This document shows positions 37,982 through 50,780 of a stretch of DNA of 64,000 bases, piece after piece. A program made the translations under genes and the position numbers. Numbering within the stretch: the stretch's first letter is position 1; each line of letters starts with the position of its first letter. Under the pieces are notes generated by a model that ran no database searches, was not told where the DNA came from, and worked only from the letters and a program-made list of their open reading frames with translations. Origin of the DNA: Escarpia spicata (taxonomy: Eukaryota > Annelida > Polychaeta > Sabellida > Siboglinidae); the NCBI GenBank assembly GCA_963995525.1, contig OZ023214.1, forward strand, positions 34,574,625 through 34,638,624. The letters are read 5' to 3'.

Positions 37982-38250
37982 AAGGAGGGGGGAATGTGGT
38001 AGTCACCAGATGGCAGCACTGCTCATCATCACCCACCCACAACCCCTTACATACACGCACATCAATAACATAGCGCTGTATATAAACCTCAACCGCACCC
38101 ATACCAAGCGCGCCACTCCGATCCACCCGAGCAAGACAATCTGATGCACTGGCTCAGGATCAACGGCGGCCACAGATAGAAACGCAGCTACTGAACGTAA
38201 AGAGCGAGCCACGTAAGTTACCAGTCATTACCCGTTCGCTCTTTACCACA
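37982..38250 (+). mobile_element. Polypurine tract and LTR (copy A)
   Basis: AAGGAGGGGGGAA at 37982-37994 is a good polypurine tract and is followed directly by TGTGGTAGTCACC, a typical LTR start. A TATA box TATATAAA is at 38079-38086. The LTR may end near ...TTTACCACA at 38250, but this is a guess. No matching 5' LTR is seen in the window, so this could be the 3' LTR of an element whose 5' end is lost. Confidence 0.55.
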
Positions 38251-41200
38251 GTAGTAATTGGTTATACGCCTAACGCTTGGATGGCGCAGAGCATGGCGCC
38301 AGCAATCACCTCTGACAGTGGGAGAGACTTTTGTCTCAAGGTTAGTATCCGCCCGCTCCAAACTGGGCAGCCCCCAGTCAATAGGATCTAACCCGCCGCA
38401 GTCTGAAGGCCTGCTTGGGTGTGCACGCCTAATAGAAACATTATTAGACTGCAACCCTCACACTTGCAAAACGACAACGAAAATTGTGCTTCGGCACGTG
38501 GAATGTACGGACAATGACCCATGGAATATCCCCGGATTACGATTTAATTAACGATATAAGAAAGAATGTTGTAATCGACCGAGAATTGGTCAAGAGGTCA
38601 ATTGACATTTCAGCACTGCAAGAAACAACTTGAGACATGCTCCACGAGAGAGTCTGAATACACAATATACTGGTCAGGCAAACCAGCTGGTTCCAACCGT
38701 CAACGTGGAGTTGGACGTGCTGTTAAGAATACCTTGTGCAGCAAGTTGGAGGGGCCACACGCAATCTCTGGTCGTATTATGACAGGACACTTCTCTCTGG
38801 AGAAAGGTCATGCCACAGTTATCTCTGCCTATGCACCCACTTTGATAGCACAGTCAGACGTCAAAGATATCTTCTATGCGGCACTTGCACAAGTAGTTGA
38901 GTCTGTGCCTACTTCGGACAAGCTAATCCTACTTGGGGATTTCAATGCTCGAGTGGGGAATGACAAAGAATCCTGGCCTGGCGCTATAGGTGCTTTTTGC
39001 ATTGGGAAAACACTCCTAGAGCTTAGTGCTAATTTTCAACTATGTGTCGCTAACACCTAAACACAATGTAAAGCTCACCCCAAGGTATCATGGATGCACC
39101 CCAGATCCAAGACATGGCATCAACTTGTTCTGGTTCGACGATGCAACCTGAACAATGTCACCAAAACTAGATCATACCACAGTGCAGACTGCGACACGGA
39201 TCATAGTCTTGTCGTCTCAAATATGAAACTATCGCCGAAGTCCTACCACAGTGGAAAGAAACATGGTCAACCAAGGGTTGATATAACCAAACCTTGTATC
39301 CAGCAACGGACAACGGATTACAACGCAACCCTCAGGAACCCATTCGCTCAACTATATGACAACGGGAATGCAAATTATTAGTGGCGGCTTCTCAAACATA
39401 CAATCCACAAATCAGCGTTGGAGACTTTTGCATAAGCTGTTGTCATAACCCAGACTGGTTTACAGCTAGTCTTGGCACTACGAAGCCGGTTATTGAGGCA
39501 AAACGCAAGGTACTCCTGTGGAATTCAAAAGCAAACCAAATGAGACCACCAGTGCTTGCTATAGGGCTTCCCGAAGTCTTGCTCAAACAAAAGCCAGGCA
39601 AGCGCTTAACCAAAATTACATTGGCCTAAGTGAGGATATCGAGACAGCGGCAAACACTGGGAACTTTAAAAGGCATAAAAAACAGCTACAGGTCCCACAA
39701 TAAGGAAAAATGCACCTCTCAAATCGAAATATGCTGTCACACTAACAAAAAGAGATGACCAAATGAATCGCTGGGTTGAGCACATCTCCGACCTTTTTAT
39801 AGCACGGAAAGACCGTATTATGTGTCTACAATTGACAAAGTCCCTTCTATGGAGATTGTGGAAGAACTTGATGACGAACAACAGTTCCTAGAGATGGAGG
39901 CAGTTGTTGCCAGACTATCAAATTATAAAGCCTCTGCTGAGCTGATTAAGGCTGGCAGTCAGGCATTGTTACTACCACTCTACAGCCTTCTCCTGAAATG
40001 CTAGCGGAAACGCTCAATTCCACAAGAAATGATGGATTCAAATATAATCACACTGTACAAAAACAAGGGTGACAGACGCGACTGCAATAACTACAGAGGA
40101 ATATATATATACTCAGTGTTGCAGGGAAAATATTTGTACGTATCATCCTCACACGTCTAGAAACGTTTGCAGAACGGGTGTACCCGATTCACAGTGCGGT
40201 TACCGCTATGGCAAAGGAACTGTAGATATGATCTTCTGTATACGATAACTACAAGAGAAAGCAATGGAGCAACATATGCCACTCCATGTAACCTTTGTGG
40301 ATCTCACAAAAGCTTTTTATTATGTAAACAGAGAAGCTCTCTTCAAGGTACTGAAGAAAGTTGGGTGTCCACCAGTACTAAAGCAGTTTTATCCAAGCCT
40401 TCCACCACAACGACATGCAATGTACAGTTCAGGCTGGTGGATCGGAGTCCTTTTCCATCAAAAACTGTGTGAAGCTGGGATGTGTTCTGGCCCAAACGCT
40501 TTTGGACTATTTTTTCTCCATTCTACTCAAAGAAGCTATGCAAAATGCCAACATTGCTCATCTTGGAGTGGGTCTGATGACCAGGATTGACTCAAACATC
40601 TACTCAATATCAATATTGAAGGCCAACACAAAAACAACAGCACATCACGTGTGCTAGGTCGTCTATGCTGATGATGCTGCCTTCTGCGCCCATTCCAAGG
40701 AACAGTTACAACTAATCTTGAACAGCTTCACAAATACTTGCACAGCTTTTGGCCTCACAATCAACGTCAAACAGATTTTCACCAAGAGCCATGGGAATCA
40801 AGAAGCCAGATTCACTATTAATGGTGAACCCATTGAAACTGTGAATAATTTATCCTACTTAGGTTCTATAATGTCTAAAAACTTTACACTTGACAAAGAA
40901 TTGAACACAAGACTTGGTAAAGTAGCAACATCCTTTGGAAGATTCACGAATCGTGTCAGGTCCAACAAAGCCTAACATAGCACACTGAGCTGAAAGTGTA
41001 CCATGCTTGTGTTGTCGGCATTTTATTGCATGGTTCAGAGACATGGACAACGTACCACATACAAGAATGGAAACTCAACAGTTGTCATCTTCGTTGGCTG
41101 CGAACAATCCTTGGCGTAAAATGGCAGGATAAAATTACTAATCTCGAGATCCTGCAGCGCTGCAAGTCATCGCCACTAAGCAACAACAACCTGAAACACA

Positions 41201-41620
41201 GACGCCTACGATGGCTTGGACACGTACAGCGTATGCCCAGTGACCGCCTCCCAAAGACCATCCTCTATGGCGAGTTGACCGAGAGCAAACGTCCAGTAGC
41301 TAGACCGAAATTAAGATTCAAAGATGTGACCAAGAGATATCTAAAAGACTACGGCATCGACCCTCTACGCTGGCACACTTTTGCTGAGGACAGAGTCATC
41401 TGGCGAGCCTGTCTCAATGGTGGTTCAGCAAATGACATCGATGCGTATCAGATAAACCAGGAAACCAAGCGTGCGAGACGTCATGCCAGAAATCCAAGTC
41501 AACCTACCTGATGCAGCTACAACAAGCATTGTCTCTCGAGACAGAAGCTGGCATCTACTATTTAATCGAAGGATAATCATATTTTCAAAATAAAGTTTTG
41601 TGGAACCTATTTTAAAATTC
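38251..41620 (+). mobile_element. RTE-like LINE, decayed (copy A)
   Basis: Endonuclease: FGTWNVRTM in one frame near 38490-38516, ESEYTIYWSGKPAG at 38653, ILLGDFNARVGND at 38932. The RT is broken over several frames: KNKGDRRDCNNYRG near 40062, VTFVDLTKAFYYVNREAL at 40290, VYADDAAF near 40665, then NNLSYLGSIMSK and LLHGSETWTTY. The long C-terminal part 40996-41511 is open (RRLRWLGHVQRMPSDRLPKT, ending RHARNPSQPT). The catalytic YADD is visible, but stops and frameshifts are many. The 3' end is uncertain, perhaps at AATAAAGTTTTGTGG near 41590-41604. Confidence 0.8.
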
Positions 41621-42492
41621 ATGTGCTTATGACAACCCGAACATTATTTTATAACAGTAAAGAAAATTATTTAATGTGGTTTTCCAGAGAGACAATGTTA
41701 TGTTTAGTACTTTACACATTCTACAGATACTAGACATTGCACAATGCGGTACATACATTGAAGAAATTATATATATGTACGTTAATATTCCAGATGCTGT
41801 CAGAAAGAATGATATGGCAACATTGCCACTGACTACGATATCAAGAGAACATTCGACAGTACTCCAAGACCGCCTCTGACGGGAATAGTGTTAGACAGCA
41901 CCGGATGAAAAATGCAACTGGATGTGGCAGAAAAGAGTTTATGGACAATAATAATTAAGCAGCCATGAAATATTTGAGTTGTTATGTGCCGCACGAATCA
42001 ATGGACACTAATTGCAATTTTGCTTTTAATTTTACGTTATGTGTTTGTTATGCGCCTTGGAGTTGTTTAATTTTAGTTTAATTTTAAATCGATGGGACAC
42101 TCGATACACATTGTCTTTTTGAAGCAGTTTACATTTATGTTCCTAAATAATATATTAGTATATCATTTTTTTTTTTTGAACTTCCAAATTCCGGCTAATC
42201 CCAATAACTTGATGAAAATATATCGAGTAATTATCGTTTTAACAATAGAGTGACTATGCATGATGATTATATTTTTAGAGTTCTTTTTATTACTATTGAA
42301 ATGTTCAAATTATAACACTAATACACATAAGTGTATGCGTATAATTTGATCTTATAACTTGAAAACACATTTAGCAAAATTAGGCATAGTCGGCATATGA
42401 GCCGGTAACCATCGGCACAGTACCGGCGTCCCACTGTGAGCCGCCCTCGACCCGAAAGCGAGCCGCCGGACAAAAACCGCTCGGCCCGCAGG
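41621..42492. other. End of copy A, nothing recognised
   Basis: AT-rich, with a GC-rich patch at 42400-42490 just before the next unit. Shared with 63241-64000 as far as that copy is visible. Confidence 0.5.
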
Positions 42493-42498
42493 CGGATG

Positions 42499-42542
42499 CC
42501 GACAGCGGGCCTATAAGTTTGCCGCTTTCGGTCCGCTGTCGG
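42499..42542. repeat. GC-rich hairpin at the start of copy B
   Basis: CCGACAGCGG at 42499-42508 pairs perfectly with CCGCTGTCGG at 42533-42542. Confidence 0.75.
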
Positions 42543-42768
42543 CCCGCTGTAGGTGTGCTGTCTGGCGTGTAACTTTAAAAACAATTTATTTAAACTCTAA
42601 CATAAACATCAAGGCATTATTTTCTCCCGAAGGATCGTAGATTAATCCTGAAAATGTTGCGCTCGATATACAAGCCGTCCAGGAGAAAAACATTAACATA
42701 CACTCAGTTAGAGCTAGATTATCTGGAATTACTGGCATCTAATATCGGTCACATTGATAAGCGACCAA

Positions 42769-42801
42769 CACTTGTAGCTACTTACAATAATAAGTGGTCG
42801 G
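42769..42801 (+). promoter_or_regulatory. Conserved upstream block of gene 4
   Basis: Same text as at 24315 (CACTTGTAGCTACTTACAAT, then AATAAGTGGTCGG). The TATA-like site of gene 3 reads CATAATACACACGG here, a weaker match. Confidence 0.6.
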
Positions 42802-42927
42802 TAATCACAATGACACGTCTAGGCTATGGTGAAGAGCTTCGCAAGCAAATTTAACTACTGGTTCACGTGTATGTATCATAATACACACGGAAAGCGACTG
42901 ACTCTTTCTGCCGTGGCAGAAGACACG

Positions 42928-42942
42928 ATGCGGCTAATGCTG
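42928..42942 (+). CDS. Cysteine-rich secreted protein gene 4, coding exon 1
   Basis: ATGCGGCTAATGCTG (MRLML) followed by the donor GTGAGT at 42943. Joins in phase 0 to 52744, giving MRLMLILYVPLILASGG, a normal signal peptide. The intron is about 9.8 kb and is filled with repeats. Confidence 0.75.
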
Positions 42943-43495
42943 GTGAGTTTAGACTAATGACGAAATTATATTGATGTGTGACGTATGTTAGAATCGTTCA
43001 CAATTGTCGACATTTTATAAATATATCCAAGGCCGACGTACACATTTAGATGCACAATGAGTTGTAGAAAGCTGTCCCTCTATGTTTTATAGTTGTCATT
43101 GTTTCCATTCCGTCGTAAAATCGCGTTCGTGAGTGTCACTGGGGCCGCAGACATCCACAGTAGGGGCTAAGGTGACATTGCTGATCAAAATGAGATATCA
43201 GTCACTGTCGTTAAGTTGTTTACATTACGAAATAAAAGAGGGTCTGTAAAGATACAAAAAAAACACAAAAAAGACCGATGACAAAGCAAAAACAATAACA
43301 ATATTACAGCGATAATCAATATATTTGCAACCCCACGACAATTGCATCACATTAAGGATATAAATAGAAAAGTCTGTGAAGTTTTAGGTCTGTTTATTCT
43401 GCTTCATTTGTATCACGGTAATGACCACGAATTTATACGAGAGGAAACTAATGTTTGTTTTCAGGTCCTAATTGGCTTTTTGTGTATAAAGTTTG
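42943..43495. other. Gene 4 intron, first part
   Basis: Matches gene 3 intron DNA from 24489. It lacks about 360 bp present in copy A just before the minisatellite. No gene seen. Confidence 0.6.
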
Positions 43496-43790
43496 TTTGC
43501 ACCCCTACTTGAGGCTCGCCTAAAACACCCACCTTGAGGCTCTCCACAAACCTCGACTTGCACCCCTACTTGAGGCTCGCCTAAAACACCCACCTTGAAG
43601 CTCTCCACAAACCTCGATTTGCACTCCTACTTGAGGCTCACCTAAAACATCAAACTTGAGGCTCTCCACAAACCTCGATTTGCACCCCTACTTGAGGCTC
43701 GCCTAAAACACACACCTTGAGGCTCTCCACAAACCTCGATTTGCACCCCTACTTGAGGCTCGCCTAAAACACACACCATTGAGATTGACC
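43496..43790. repeat. 61-bp minisatellite, about 4.6 units
   Basis: ACCCCTACTT recurs at 43501, 43562, 43623 (variant), 43684 and 43745, exactly 61 bp apart. Units are more alike than in copy A, as if recently homogenised. Confidence 0.9.
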
Positions 43791-43829
43791 AAAAGTTAAA
43801 CTGTACTCCAAAATCTACTTAAATTATTA

Positions 43830-43886
43830 GGGTGGCGAGCCCCCCCCCCCCCCCCCCCCCCCCCCCCCGTTCTGACACCTATGCAA
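43830..43886. repeat. 29-bp poly-C run plus GTTCTGACACCTATGC
   Basis: C run at 43840-43868, then GTTCTGACACCTATGCAATA. The copy A counterpart (26009-26047) has only short C runs. Confidence 0.8.
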
Positions 43887-45699
43887 TACTTTCATCGGCC
43901 GTCTGTCCTGTATTTGCGTTGGTATCAACTACGTGTTCTTGTTTCAATTGGGTACGAACAAATGCTCAGAATCTGTCCGGGTGTTAGTGTTCTGTAAAGT
44001 TTCTTCCGTGGTATTGGCAATTTGATCGTACTCTGTGTAGGCGTCAATTGCCTTATCTGCATTTGCTGCGGCAGTATGGGTGTGCCGTAGATCTGGCTTG
44101 AGGATCCATGATTGCACAGCAACTAGCAACGACTACCTGCTGTACAAACGACATTACAGTAACTTCTACTTTGCGTTGAATTACCCTTTTCGCAGCGACA
44201 ACTAGAAAACCATGAAATTTATGAATCGGTGTATTCTATTTGCAAGAATTAACGCATTGTCGTTCATACTTTCACATTACATACCTCCCAACGGACAATT
44301 TCGTTTATTTTATTCTGCAACATCATTGGAACTTGGTTCTGGTGTTGAGCGTCGTTGCCCAATCAATGAATTCATCAGCACTGATGATCACTGTAGCTTT
44401 TAAAAGTTGTATCCGCCATTTTAACGATGCCCTCTCAACATGATCGCAGTGACCTTTACCGTGTTACGTCTCAAGAGGCTACGAGGACTGAATGCTGAAC
44501 AATTGCGAGAGTTTATTTTTAATGAAATGTGATTAGTCAAGTGAAAACCATCTTGTTTTCTCTTTTGTTGCATGCTTGACCTAGTGTGTGTACCATGGGT
44601 TAACAATTAATGCCCCATATACTAGCTGGAAACACGGCTAACCACTGTTACAGTTCCGTGAACGTTTATTCTATGTTATCATAATTTTATCGATGTTTTT
44701 GTAATATAATTTACGTCTACTTGCATTTTCCAACGGCACGTACGGTGGTGCATGACAATGGTGACAACGTGGCATACTTAAACATAATACTTCATAGAAT
44801 ATAAATAAGTTATACAATAAATTAGAACATAAATTATTTTCAGAGTAAATGCTCTCTCTCTCTCTCTCTCTGACCAGGATCCTTGCTCCCTTATTCTCTT
44901 ATTGCAGTATGCCACGTGGTCACCCTACCGCCATATATCGTAAGGGGCGCATTATGGGTACGTCACCTCTTTATTGTCGGATCAATAGCAAGGCGCAAAC
45001 AGGCCGTATATGCCGAACGATGCGATGATGTTCCACTGACCATAACCACGAGTCGTAGTGGTGCATGTCCAGTAGGTACAAGCAGAGTTGTTCCAAACCA
45101 TCTTTCCCGGGGTTGTTTCACTACTGTTACTGCTGGGGATAGCGCCGTGGCAACAACTGTTCAGACAATAAAAGCATGCAGTGGCAAATGTCACGGTTTA
45201 CTAATACTGTCTCGCATTGTGGATGAGTTCATCTTTGTCGGCTCGCCCAATTGTTTAACTTGCCTGCGGAACTTTCGTGATTTCCTGGCCATGACTAAGA
45301 ACATCTCGTGTAGCGACTCGAGCCGTAAGCCCCCCCTCACGAATGAGATGGGAAACTCCGGCAAGTGATGCCACTACAGAGGTATTTCTCATGGAAAACT
45401 GAAGTATTGTTGGAACGTGTTCCATCATAATCATGTGACCAGTTGACTTAACGACCTACGAGCCACCTTTGTGTAATGCTCTATGTATCCACCCACGGTG
45501 CTGTCTGTTTGGTATTATATTTATAGCAATTTATATGCTGAGGCAATATTATTTGTCAACGCCTGCTCTCCATTAAGCTAATGGTGCAGAATGGACCATT
45601 CGATATTGAGCATGTTGTCTGCAATATCTGAGGATTGTGTTAATTCTAGCAGTGTGAATATGTTTAAAATATAATTGGTATATATCCAATAAGGGCGGA
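43887..45699. other. Gene 4 intron, unassigned duplicated DNA
   Basis: Matches 26047-27849. Includes a (CT)n run at 44852-44871 and the minus-strand 61-codon frame 44129-43944. No recognised gene. Confidence 0.5.
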
Positions 45700-48140
45700 T
45701 ATACGTAGGTGGAAACTTGTTGGACTCCCTATGAAACTAAGGTTTCCTAATCCATATGACATCATAATCACAATCAGAATTATTTATTGGATCATACAAT
45801 ACATATTATATACAATAAATAAATGCAAAGAAGTGTATGGTCAGGGAGACTTTCATGACGGCATTACATTTTTTATTTACAAGTTTAAAATAGAATATAA
45901 TTTTAATTGTTGGAGTTTAACAATATCATCCAGCTTTAAAAGACCCACGTTCTTGAAAATGAGATTGCTATGTGCATTATATTTAGAATATGTTATAGTT
46001 CTAAGAGATTTCTTCTGACGTTTTTGTAAATGATTTCTCTGGCATCCCCATGCTAGTATTGCGTAGTTGAGATGAGATCAGATTAAACCGTTACACATTT
46101 TGAATAACGTGTTTTAGTTTATTAAAACTCCCAATAGTCTGTGAGATTTTGTTAGCTATTCTATTTACTTGATTTTCCAACTCATGTGTTTGTTAATAGT
46201 AATACGTAGACCTTTTAAATCATCAACCGGATATAATTCAATACCATTCATTTGAATGTTTGGTGTTATATTTTTCAAAGGGGCATGAAAAGTTTTTTTA
46301 AACATTAAGTGATAATTTATAAAATTGCAACCATGTGGTCACTTTGCTTATTTTATTATTATTGTATTTTGACTGATGTTGCTATCATTTATATCATTAA
46401 AGGAATTTAGATTGCTGGTTAAGGTGGTATCATCAGCATACACAATTGTATTGAACAGTGTAGTACCATTGGCTATGTCGTCTATATAAATGATAAATAA
46501 AAGGGGTCCAAGAATTAATTCTTGGGGACTCCAGTTTTAATATATATTTTGTCTGACTTAGCAAGTGAAAAGTCAGCACATTATTTGCGATTTGTTAAAT
46601 AATTTCTAAGAAGGCGTAAGGCAGTACCTTTAATACCATAATAGTCTAGTTTGTATCCATTGTATCAAAAGCTGTTGATAGGTCAAGATAAATATAAAAA
46701 GGGATTTTACCATTATCCATTTGCTGTCTTATTCTGTGAATCAGTCATTTCAAAGGCAGCTAATTCCGTAGAATGGTGTTCTCTAAATCCATATTGGTTA
46801 TTATAATATAGTTTATTTTGTTGGAAATGGTTATGAATCTGCTCAAATATAACTTTGTCAAATACCTTGAAGATTGCAGGAAGTAAAGAAATAGGTCGAT
46901 AGTTGTCAAAAACTGTGTTATCATTTATTTTTTTTATTTTTATTACTCTGGCTAACTTTTGTTTTTCAGGAAATATGTCAGTATATAAAGATTGATTTAT
47001 AATTAGAGCAGTCGATTCACACACTTCTTCTTTTATCTGCTTCAATAACTTTACAGCTAGGTCATCAATACCATAGCTGGAGTTTTATTAGAGACTATCA
47101 ATTCTGCTAGTACTTTCTAGATCTATGGCCACGAATTTAAGATTGTTAATACATGGGCATTTTTTCAAATCATCTTTATAGTTGCAAAGGTAGTATTATT
47201 TGGATTGGAAATGATATATGCAAGTTTAATTCCAATATTTGCAAATTAATTAAATTGATAAACTATTGTGGATTTATTATCAATAAGGATGTTTTTAATT
47301 ACAGACCAGGTACATTTTATGTCACTTTAGTGATTTTCAAAACAGGATGCATTGTAGATTTGTTTTGCTGTATGAAGGACTAGATACTGTGCTATACATC
47401 CTGTATATAAGAATTGTCCTTTACTTTTTTATATGATTATATACATGTGCGGAGATTAATTTGTAAATGAATAAATTCAGGTGAATCATAATGGGTTTGT
47501 TTTAAGTTTCCCGTACATTATATCTCTAAATGAGACTGAACAAATTATTCATTGAGTTATCCAATTTGATTTTTGTTTTGTTTTTTACACCTAACAGTTA
47601 CAACGTTCTTGTCTGTATTAGTAGTAATTAGTTTATCTACGATATTGTAGTTATTATTAGGATTGGCAGTTTTATCCTTGTTTAATTGTTCATAGACTTT
47701 GTTTGTATAATTTAGTTTTTTTTCATTTTGAAATTTAATTGTGAAGATGGATTTTCCTTTTTTATACAAATGAATTTTGTTGATTCATAATTGGAATTTA
47801 ATTTATCTAAGCTAATAAAGTAAGGTAGATGATGTGAAATGCAGTTAGTTCTAATCCCAGCTATATTGTTTGTACTTGCAGGAGTAAGTTTGTAAAGGAA
47901 ATCATCAATAAATTTGCAATTTTGATTGGTTAACCGGGTTGGTAGTGTAATTTAGGGAAATAATGAGTGAGATGTGATGGTATCAAAAAATTTACTGACA
48001 TTGTTATTTTCATTTATTTTTAATAGATCAACATTAAAAAACCCAGCTATAACTACTTCACTGTTTGATCAGCTTGATGAATTATAGGTAGTATAGGTGT
48101 AATTTGGAAATGCATGGTGATCGTAATGAGATTTGTTGGT
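45700..48140 (-). mobile_element. Decayed AT-rich LINE (copy B), Jockey-superfamily type
   Basis: On the minus strand: endonuclease text NVDLLKINENNN and a SHHLPYF-like site near 48040-47800, linker at 47769-47557, reverse transcriptase start at 47045-46713 (DNYRPISLLPAIFKVFDKVI, YYNNQYGFREHHST), further RT text near 46690-46400, and the C-terminal block RTITYSKYNAHSN, LLKLDDIVKLQQLKFYSI at 46010-45900. It is broken by stops and indels. A detached N-terminal endonuclease piece lies at 49117-49500. Confidence 0.75.
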
Positions 48141-48145
48141 GGTCG

Positions 48146-48500
48146 TCCATAAGCAGTATTCCAGTTGTCAACAGATGGATCAAGGCGCTAGGGAGCTACG
48201 GTGGATAAGCAAGGTTATAATGATAAGTTTTTAAATGACGACGGAATTTTGTAATATTTTCAACAGATCTAACACTAAGAGGGGGCATATTCCTAAGAGT
48301 TGGTGCAGCAACAGAAAAAGCCCTAGTCGCAATGTTAGTAAGCTGGATAGGTTTTCTTACAAGAATAAGCAGTGAATGCAAATAAGATGGCTGCTTCCTC
48401 ATTTGCATACGGTGACGTTCTATCACCCTCTCCAACACACATAATAGTAACAAGCAAATACCATCATCTGCTATCAACCCAGTGAATGTACATGAGCACC
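48146..48500 (-). mobile_element. L2/CR1-like LINE 3' end (copy B)
   Basis: Frame 48477-48196 reads RAFSVAAPTLRNMPPLSVRS, then FRRHLKTYHYNLAYPP, the typical end of L2/CR1-like RTs. Shorter at its 3' side than in copy A. Confidence 0.6.
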
Positions 48501-49116
48501 GTTACACATCGAGGCCTATATGATGTGCTTCTTCATCATAGCGTAAATAGAATAAAGCGATGCTCTGGTCCAACAATACCCTCGGTCGACATGGACGTCA
48601 CCTTTACACTTTTCCGACGAAATGCAGAAGTCAAAGCAGTTCCGACCGAGTGAGCTTCATTGCAATAATTTCACCGCCCAATAGGTAATACATACAATAA
48701 TTCAGCATGTACACAAATCTCCATTATAGCGACATTCCTACACGCTATAAAATTAACCCATATAAATTTCCACCCGTACTACAGTTCCTATACTTGTAAG
48801 GCTGCCTACCATTTGTATCATTATTACATGTTAGATTCAACTTTCCTACCTGTCTACCCTAAGTATAATGTAATGTTTCCCCGGTTCTTTGAAATCTGAC
48901 CCTATGCCACCGCCCCAGTGCATTCACACTATTGCGTAAGCACTAGCCAGCCGTCAATAGCCGTACAGGTTAACCCCAATTGAAGTTTGTCTTTCACATC
49001 TGCTATCAACCTGGTTAAGGTCTTAACCCCACATCGTGACAGTAAGTGCAGTCACTTTATTATTATTATTAATGTTCAATAAATCTTAAATAAATTGTCC
49101 TTTCCAAATATCAGAT
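48501..49116. other. Mostly copy-B-specific DNA
   Basis: From about 48560 this has no match in copy A. No coding motifs seen up to 49116; it may be the middle of the LINE endonuclease region or another insertion. Confidence 0.4.
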
Positions 49117-49500
49117 GTGTTATATATGTTTAGGATTGTATGTTTATATTCATTATTCAAATATACTAGAAGACCACCATGGGCACTATATACTTTACAC
49201 ATAGATATTCGACTGCATCCAATCAAATCCAAAAGTGACATATCAGAGTTATCTGTTAGCCAAGTTTCCTGTAAACATATAGCACTAATTGTACGATCAT
49301 GTTTATTAACGTTTTCTAGTAGTATATTTAGACTATCAATCTTAGCATTTATACTTTGTCAATTTAAGCTTAATGTCGTAAAGTTGTTAGTTTTAGGTTT
49401 TAAAATACTAATTAAATTATCATCATCATAATATGGAAAATGTCTTATTATTTCAAGTATTTCGTAGACAGAGTAAGCAACATGGTTATTATTATTATTA
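49117..49500 (-). mobile_element. LINE endonuclease N-terminal piece
   Basis: The minus strand reads TLSLN, a stop, QSINAKIDSLNILLENVNK, then ISAICLQETWLTDNSDMS and HGGLLVYLNN, an APE-type endonuclease start (the E in QETW is a catalytic-site residue). Probably the 5' part of the LINE at 45700-48140; copy A has lost it. Confidence 0.65.
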
Positions 49501-50116
49501 TTAAGGAGATGTGTAAGAGAATTGTTATTTAATCCTTCAAAACGTCATCTTAAAAAATCATCATCATTAATCATGGCTGCCACAAAAATTATACTGATTA
49601 GACAATTGATATGAATTATTGAATATGCAAAGCTTTTAGTTATTATATTTAAATATAAAGTATACAAATTTGTAGTTATAAATGTAACAAAAGTGCATCG
49701 TTGTTATTACTATAATCCATTTGTATGTACATACATACAAAATACCTTATTGTTCTACTGTTTAGGTGTACTGTAACTATTAACAACCATTGAGAAACAA
49801 CTAATAACATTACACAGATAATATTGTTAATAACATTGTAATATAATAGATAATAAACATTAACATGCCAAATAGGTAGCGTGTGTATTATGACATTTCA
49901 ATCAGCTAAGCTTGTATATTTTTCACAAGCGAAACACATTTTAATAATACTTGTTAATAATAGAGGGGTATTTACATGAAACCCAAACACGTGCATCAAA
50001 GGAAAGGTGAAGTCCATTGTAAGTGTTCACGCCTGTCGTCGTTGTGAAAGATCACGCACTTCTTCACTTGTCTGGAAGGTTACCTTGCGGTCATCTTCTA
50101 GAAGGCAAACAATTTT
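49501..50116. other. Gene 4 intron, nothing recognised
   Basis: Duplicated AT-rich DNA matching about 30955-31590. Confidence 0.5.
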
Positions 50117-50780
50117 GCTGTCGCTGGTCCACACTACTATTAGATGGCAAACCTTTTTTTAAATATCGTGTTAAATGATCTACCAGCAACGAGAAACGAA
50201 ACGCATATCAAACGACATACAGGCCCGTAGCCACGGGGGGTTTACGGGGTTGTGAACCCCCTTTCTCCAAAATGTGAACCCCCTCAATATTGCATCTTTA
50301 AAATTGTATTCCATGTTTCTCAAAAGCGTTAACCCCCCCCCCCCTCCTCCTAAAAGTTGCTGGATAGTGTTCTAGCATTACAAGGAATGCCAAGAAAGCC
50401 TGATTTGTACATATGTTAAATGGAGAACCCTTATCTATTAAGTGATCGTTACTGAATGGGAGCCTGGCTGAAGGGTGTGAAAAGGGCAGTCACTAGAGGA
50501 ATGTGTGTCAAAGTACCATTACATCCAATTAGCTATGCAGAAGGACTTTACACTATCTCAGGGCCTAAACACATCAACAAATACATAAGAAGCCAGATTT
50601 ACTCCAAACATAAAATTATGAGTCCTAATTGTTATCACTCAGAGGTGACAGATGCAGACAAAATACTGTTGAATGAACGGGGTGACGACGATTTAACAAT
50701 TATGAACACATAAATTAAGCCAAATAAAATAATTCATTGATCATTCATTATCATTAAACGAGAGGTGCGGCTTTTTAATT
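50117..50780. other. Copy-B-specific block with repeat R3
   Basis: Absent from copy A, where flanking sequences join directly near 31600. It contains the C-rich repeat R3 at 50221-50345 (GGCCCGTAGCCACGGGG, GTGAACCCCC). An 85-codon frame at 50456-50713 has no recognised motif. Confidence 0.5.

Noticed and set aside
38290..38315. Second primer-site-like TGGCGCCAGC downstream of the LTR
   Set aside because: It is about 40 bp past the estimated LTR end and in DNA that leads into the RTE-like LINE; pairing to a tRNA cannot be supported.
43496..43790. CRISPR-like regular spacing
   Set aside because: Units are contiguous 61-bp repeats without unique spacers, in an animal genome: a minisatellite.
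44883..45368. 161-codon open frame in the gene 4 intron
   Set aside because: The copy A counterpart (about 27010-27490) is not open in the same frame and no motif is seen.
50456..50713. 85-codon open frame in the copy-B-specific block
   Set aside because: No recognisable domain or partner exon; kept only as a note within that block.
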